Positions 60,007-64,000 of a DNA stretch of 64,000 nt are shown one piece after another. The stretch covers positions 1,789,001 through 1,853,000 of the forward strand of contig JAQFVV010006305.1 in NCBI GenBank assembly GCA_028023455.1, given 5' to 3'. Within the stretch, counting starts at the first letter, position 1, and each line of letters starts with the position of its first letter. The notes beneath the pieces are model-generated. The model made no database searches and was not told the DNA's origin. It saw only the letters and a list, made by a program, of their open reading frames with translations. This DNA comes from Epiperipatus broadwayi (taxonomy: Eukaryota > Onychophora > Udeonychophora > Euonychophora > Peripatidae). A program made the position numbers and the translations under genes.

Positions 60007-60365
60007 AGAAGTTTTTTTTTGTCTGAGTATGTCAAAGGATCTCGATCAATCTTTTTATAAATGTGGTCATTTAATAAATTTAAAATTTTGTTATAATCTA
60101 AACGATCAAGTACAATAATCGAATTATATTTATCTTGTGGATTGATATTACTAGAGTCGTCTTTCTTTCTTTTCTTTTTTTTTAAAAAAAGTTAAGAACA
60201 ACAACAAATTCTTTTCTAGATAAATTACTTTTTGGAGGCTTCATATCTTTTAAAGCAACAAAATTCTCCCATCTAATAAGATCGGCAGCGCGGGAGTCTA
60301 CATTATTTTTAACTGAAATACGCTTAAGAGCAAACATATAATTAAAATCTTTCTCCAATAGAAAA

Positions 60366-60510
60366 ATTTAACTAGAAAAAAGGTGATGACTAGATATATT
60401 TTTGATAATTTGTGAATCAATAGAAATCGATTTAATGAAAAGTTTTTTGTATGTTTTCAATTAACAAAAAGACTAGTTGTTTTTTTTTTTTGCTGTTGTT
60501 TAAAAGTTTT
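60366..60510. other. Short AT-rich spacer
   Basis: Nothing is recognised between the PLE-3 relic and the SINE target duplication apart from a T-run at 60480-60490. Confidence 0.5.
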
Positions 60511-60645
60511 AAATTGTGTGTAAGTAGTCTTGCATTGGTGGTCGAGAGGTCAGCGCGACTACCTTACACTTGCAGGCAGTTACCCGGTTGCGGGTTCGCG
60601 TCCCGGCCGATGCTATGACATTTTAAAAAAAAATTGTGAATAAGT
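60511..60645 (+). mobile_element. tRNA-derived SINE with ~15-bp target duplication
   Basis: The 105-bp insert 60526-60630 is bracketed by AAATTGTGTGTAAGT (60511-60525) and AAATTGTGAATAAGT (60631-60645). Inside is a tRNA-like head with a possible 7-bp acceptor stem (CATTGGT/GCCGATG). It also has a D-arm GTCG..CGAC, an A-box-like TGGTCGAGAGG and a clear B box GGGTTCGCGTCC. A short A tail follows. The GC-rich head stands out sharply from the AT-rich flanks. The anticodon arm is not convincing, so a functional tRNA is unlikely. Retroposition by a LINE is inferred from the tail and duplication. Confidence 0.75.
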
Positions 60646-61185
60646 GGCAGTTCTGAAAATATATAATATAATTGAAAATAGCCCTAAGAGATAGGTGAAT
60701 GTTATTATTCGATGTTACATGTGCTCTTAATAAAAAACAATCAATATGATGTAACTTTTTTCTGATAGCATGGATAAAAAGAAATCAAAGTTTTCGATTA
60801 GCCAGCTATAGAATACTATCTAATTTATAAAGATGGGAATGGGAATGAAATTGCAATAGGCAGCACTACAAAATTATTTTATGATCGCACAAATTTAGCT
60901 TTTTAAACACATGATTTTTCAAAAAGCTTTTAAACCATAAAACATTCTCTCCCTATGGAGACATATATATATATTTAATAGCAAATTCTAAAAGTTTAAA
61001 ATATATCAAAGTTTCTTGTCCTTTCTCACAAACTGAAATATAATTAAATAGAGTAAATATCAAATACTGCAAAGAATAAATGGGATCAAATATATTTATA
61101 TAACCTGAGTGATATAGTTTTAGGTAATACTGTGGCATCTAATGTTCAATGGATTTTCTCAAAAAATGAAGAGATTGATAATGAT
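60646..61185. other. AT-rich DNA, nothing recognised
   Basis: No coding or repeat structure was identified. Confidence 0.5.
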
Positions 61186-61752
61186 AATTAGAAGATGTTA
61201 ACAACTACAAATCTTATTACTACAGATGAAATCATAACGGATGAAATAAATCATAGAATTAAATTTATTTGGAATGCTTTTGGTAGAAATAACTTAGTAT
61301 TAAAAAGAAACATGCCTATGTATTTGAAATGGTTTTTAATAAATGTCTTTCACCAGCTCTTATTTATGGATTTGAACACTTAACAGAAGAACAATGCAAA
61401 GATTTCAAACCACTTAAAGAAGTATGGAGAGATGCATGTTAGGAATAACATGAAGAGATCGAAAACAAAACATATAGATGAGAGAACAAAACAGGAGTTA
61501 CTAACATCATTAAAAAAATTAAGAAGCTGAAGCGGAGTTGGGCTGGACATATTGCTAGAAGACATGATAATAAATAGACAATTGAAATCTTCAACTGGAT
61601 TCCAAGAGATTTTAAAAGATCTAGAAAGCGACCACATGTGAGATGGATGACTAAACTAAGGAATTGTGCTGGGTAAACGCTAGAGATCGTAGATGAAACT
61701 TGGCGAAACCTTCAGTGAATCAATAGTAATTGAAAATGATGATGATGATCTA
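61186..61752 (+). pseudogene. RTE-clade LINE 3' end, heavily decayed
   Basis: This is a second copy of the 6339-7235 family, beginning near the SYKYLGQ region and ending in the same (TGA)n tail (61734-61748). Readable pieces are DEINHRIKFIWNAFGRNNLVL, NMPMYLKW, LKRSWAGHIARRHDNK and RKRPHVRWMTK. Many shifts and stops are present. It is 5'-truncated further than the first copy and lacks all catalytic RT motifs. Confidence 0.88.
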
Positions 61753-64000
61753 ACATTCTAAGCTGGAAAATCTTATGGCAGAAAATATAGAAAATTTTTA
61801 AGCAAAATCACCCATACCACATATCAACAGCCACTAACGAGATCTAACAGAGATACTGATTATAAATAACATTATAGTCCTTTTCAATTGCAATATAAAT
61901 ATATAGAGAGAATACTTAATATTAACTATATATTGATCACAACGTATTTAGGTGCTTTTTTTTTTTTATTTCAATACGTGCCAAGTATAAAGAGTTCACC
62001 AATAATATGTTAACATTTTCAGCAATAATAGATGTTGTATTTCATTTATGTTATGGTGATAGTTTAACATTTCCAATGTAAAATCTTTTGTATTGTCTAA
62101 TGGTATAAAGTTTTGGATTATAATTTAAATATTATGTGTTGTTTCTTTGTTTTTTATTATTTAAATAAGTTTCTTTATAAATGACATCACTGCATAAGAT
62201 ATCCTTTCTTTGGACACTGCAAATATACTTATAAAAGCAAACATGTATGAAAATATGTGCTAAGTTTGAAGTTTAACAAAGGAATACCTATGTACTAAAT
62301 AGTTCCTTATTATGTTTCCAGCAGTTTAATTAATGCTTAGTCGATAGAATTGGTGTCAACAAACATTTTATAAGTAGCAAAATAAATCTACAGAGGAGAC
62401 AGTGCCATTTGATTATTGGATATAAAAGAAATATTTGTTTGTTGCAAAATTTGCCAGGTAAAAGTTTGGATAAAAATGTGCTGATTGAGGGGGAAAAAGA
62501 TAAAAGACAGAGGAGATAAAAATATCACGCAATGTAAAATGTCCCGTTGAATAAAAAAAAATTGAAAAAAATACATGAACAAAAATAGGTAAAATGGTAG
62601 AGTGCAAAAAAAAAAAAAATCTTCATAGATGATATAAAAGAAGTGGATAGAAGATCTTGTTGATTATAGTGCCACAAATATTTGGAGGTAGATTGTTCTT
62701 TGTATACCATTAACTGCAGGTTCTTATGATTTTTTGTTGAAGCAAAATGGTAAGCTTAATTTTGAAATGAAATACAATATGGGAAAAGATATGACTGAAT
62801 AAAAAATAATAAAGAGTTGTCATTTTATTCAATTAATACATTAGTTATTATTATTAATATTTATAACTAAATAATAATCATTATTCTTTCTCTTGTTCTT
62901 TATCCATTTTTTTTTTTAATCTTACTATCTTCAGTCACATGTCTTTGTGAATCTCTCATCTTTCTGCTCTATGACACTAGGATTGTGTGATTGTGCAATA
63001 TATTTCTGTTCATTAATATACCCACAGTAATTTTCTGATCTCTTTTTATTCTGCCTTTTTTTTTTTTTCTTCTAGAGTTAAAATAGCCATGCTCATTTAT
63101 AAAAGTATTTAATACTGATACTGATGATGAAATGTTATCTACTGAAAAATAAATATTAACTTTAATTTATATGAACATACATATGATGACAAAAAAATTT
63201 TGAATAAAAACAAAATAACTTTAATTTATTGGCAAACATTCAATAATTTTTTTCCTAGCATCACAAATTTATTTACTTTTCTTTAATTAAATATGGATTA
63301 TTCATTAGTTTCAAATACAAGCAAATTATAATCTAAATATGTAGATGTGCCATTAACACATATCTGTCTCTAATTATTTTTTGTATATATATTGCAAAAT
63401 GAATTTATAACTGTTTAGATGTTTAATAAGTTAATAAAAAAAAAGTTACCAATTGGGAATTAAAAAAAAAGATAGTGGCTCTATCTTCTAAATATATCAT
63501 TCTTATACAAAAATTTTATGTTAATTCCTAGACCAAAAGTTATTTGAGACTATGATTCTGAAAGAAGAGGGACATAATTCACAGAGAATTATGAGAATTT
63601 TCAGATGCACTTTAAATCTTAATCAAAAATGAACGATACTATACAAAATAAAGTAAAATCAAGAAATAATAAATTATACACTGAACTATCATAACTGTAT
63701 TCTAGTCATAAAATTCTTACTTAATTAATCTGTTTAAAAATATATATATAATTGGGATATGATATTTAGGTTAATTAAAAATACTGTACAATTTTTCTCT
63801 ATAACTTGGAAATTGTAATCATTTGTATTATTTAACACTAAACAATTTGTTATATTTGTGGTAGCATATTTTTCTGTAGACTTATATATTGCTACCTAAT
63901 TATCTAACTTTTATTAACGGATATTTAAAATTGACACAAGTTACGATCATGTAAAAAAACCTCTTAAATCAACATTCTGCCCTCATTTTTTTCCATAAAT
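61753..64000. other. AT-rich DNA, nothing recognised
   Basis: About 2.2 kb with only low-complexity short ORFs and homopolymer runs. No gene or transposon end was seen. Confidence 0.5.

Larger units (their letters stand above)
58132..60365 (-). pseudogene. PLE-3: decayed Penelope-like RT/GIY-YIG, interrupted
   Basis: Reading the minus strand from 60365 down, several blocks follow in Penelope order. The N-terminal part is RAADLIRWENFVALKDMKPP then KSNLSRKEF (about 60305-60200). Next come KYNSIIVLDRLDYNKILNLL (about 60150-60085) and KFYDLHKIYKAEASLRFIVCA (about 59940-59880). KGLSMGSLILPVVADLFM is near 59330-59270, with YLDNN in place of YVDD near 59210. VYKKSTYTNGYLNF lies near 58610-58570 and the GIY-YIG remnant VYEIPDSQC..SYINQLNRHIG at 58132-58250. 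A family D repeat (58795-59070) sits inside the RT and a 266-bp stretch is duplicated. It is distinct from PLE-1 in sequence and clearly inactive. Confidence 0.85.

Noticed and set aside
60526-60630. Functional tRNA gene
   Set aside because: The anticodon arm pairs poorly, and the A tail plus flanking target duplication point to a retroposed SINE.

Overview
The window is repeat-dense, very AT-rich metazoan DNA, most likely from an invertebrate. The base composition, the intron-free transposon ORFs full of Asn, Lys and Ile, the long microsatellites and the mix of Penelope-like, RTE, Tx1-like, Ty3/Gypsy and hAT elements all point that way. I cannot name the species. I found no complete host gene. 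The only possible host coding segment is a GC-richer open stretch on the minus strand at 17877-18060, cut off by a 500-N assembly gap (18061-18560).

Layout. 1-8.6 kb: an inverted-repeat Penelope-type relic (about 1148-1620), a decayed TTF/ZMYM1-type hAT transposase (2555-5115, minus), the 3' end of an RTE LINE (6339-7235), a 145-bp repeat pair and a second palindromic relic (7905-8520). 8.6-18 kb: a 2.05-kb TGTAAC...GTTACA-bounded element that may be a long solo LTR, then mostly featureless AT-rich DNA. 18.6-23.4 kb: two nearly identical head-to-head copies of a Penelope-like element (PLE-1; reverse transcriptase plus GIY-YIG nuclease). One copy carries what looks like Illumina adapter sequence. 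24.4-25.0 kb: a solo LTR with a 5-bp target duplication. 25.3-31.1 kb: an almost intact two-ORF, APE-type non-LTR retrotransposon sitting inside an (AAT)n microsatellite. 31.2-32.6 kb: a Tigger/pogo-like non-autonomous DNA transposon. 36.7-38.1 kb: a head-to-head Penelope pair (PLE-2) inside one perfect 16-bp target duplication. 47.4-53.3 kb: a young Ty3/Gypsy (Mag-like) element with a complete 1290-codon gag-pol and identical LTRs, joined in tandem to a truncated second copy. 54.5-61.8 kb: a long hairpin, a third decayed Penelope (PLE-3, minus), a tRNA-derived SINE and a second RTE relic.

How it fits together. The content is almost wholly mobile-element derived. Two themes stand out. First, Penelope-type elements recur as inverted, 5'-truncated, head-to-head pairs whose outer ends carry hammerhead-ribozyme-like cores (CTGANGA, short stem, GAAA). 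Second, the Tx1-like LINE is bounded on both sides by pure (AAT)n and its ORF1 encodes a zinc knuckle and a textbook AT-hook. This suggests a microsatellite-targeted element that could use ORF1 to find AT-rich DNA. Several young elements appear capable of recent activity. Others are old and nested.
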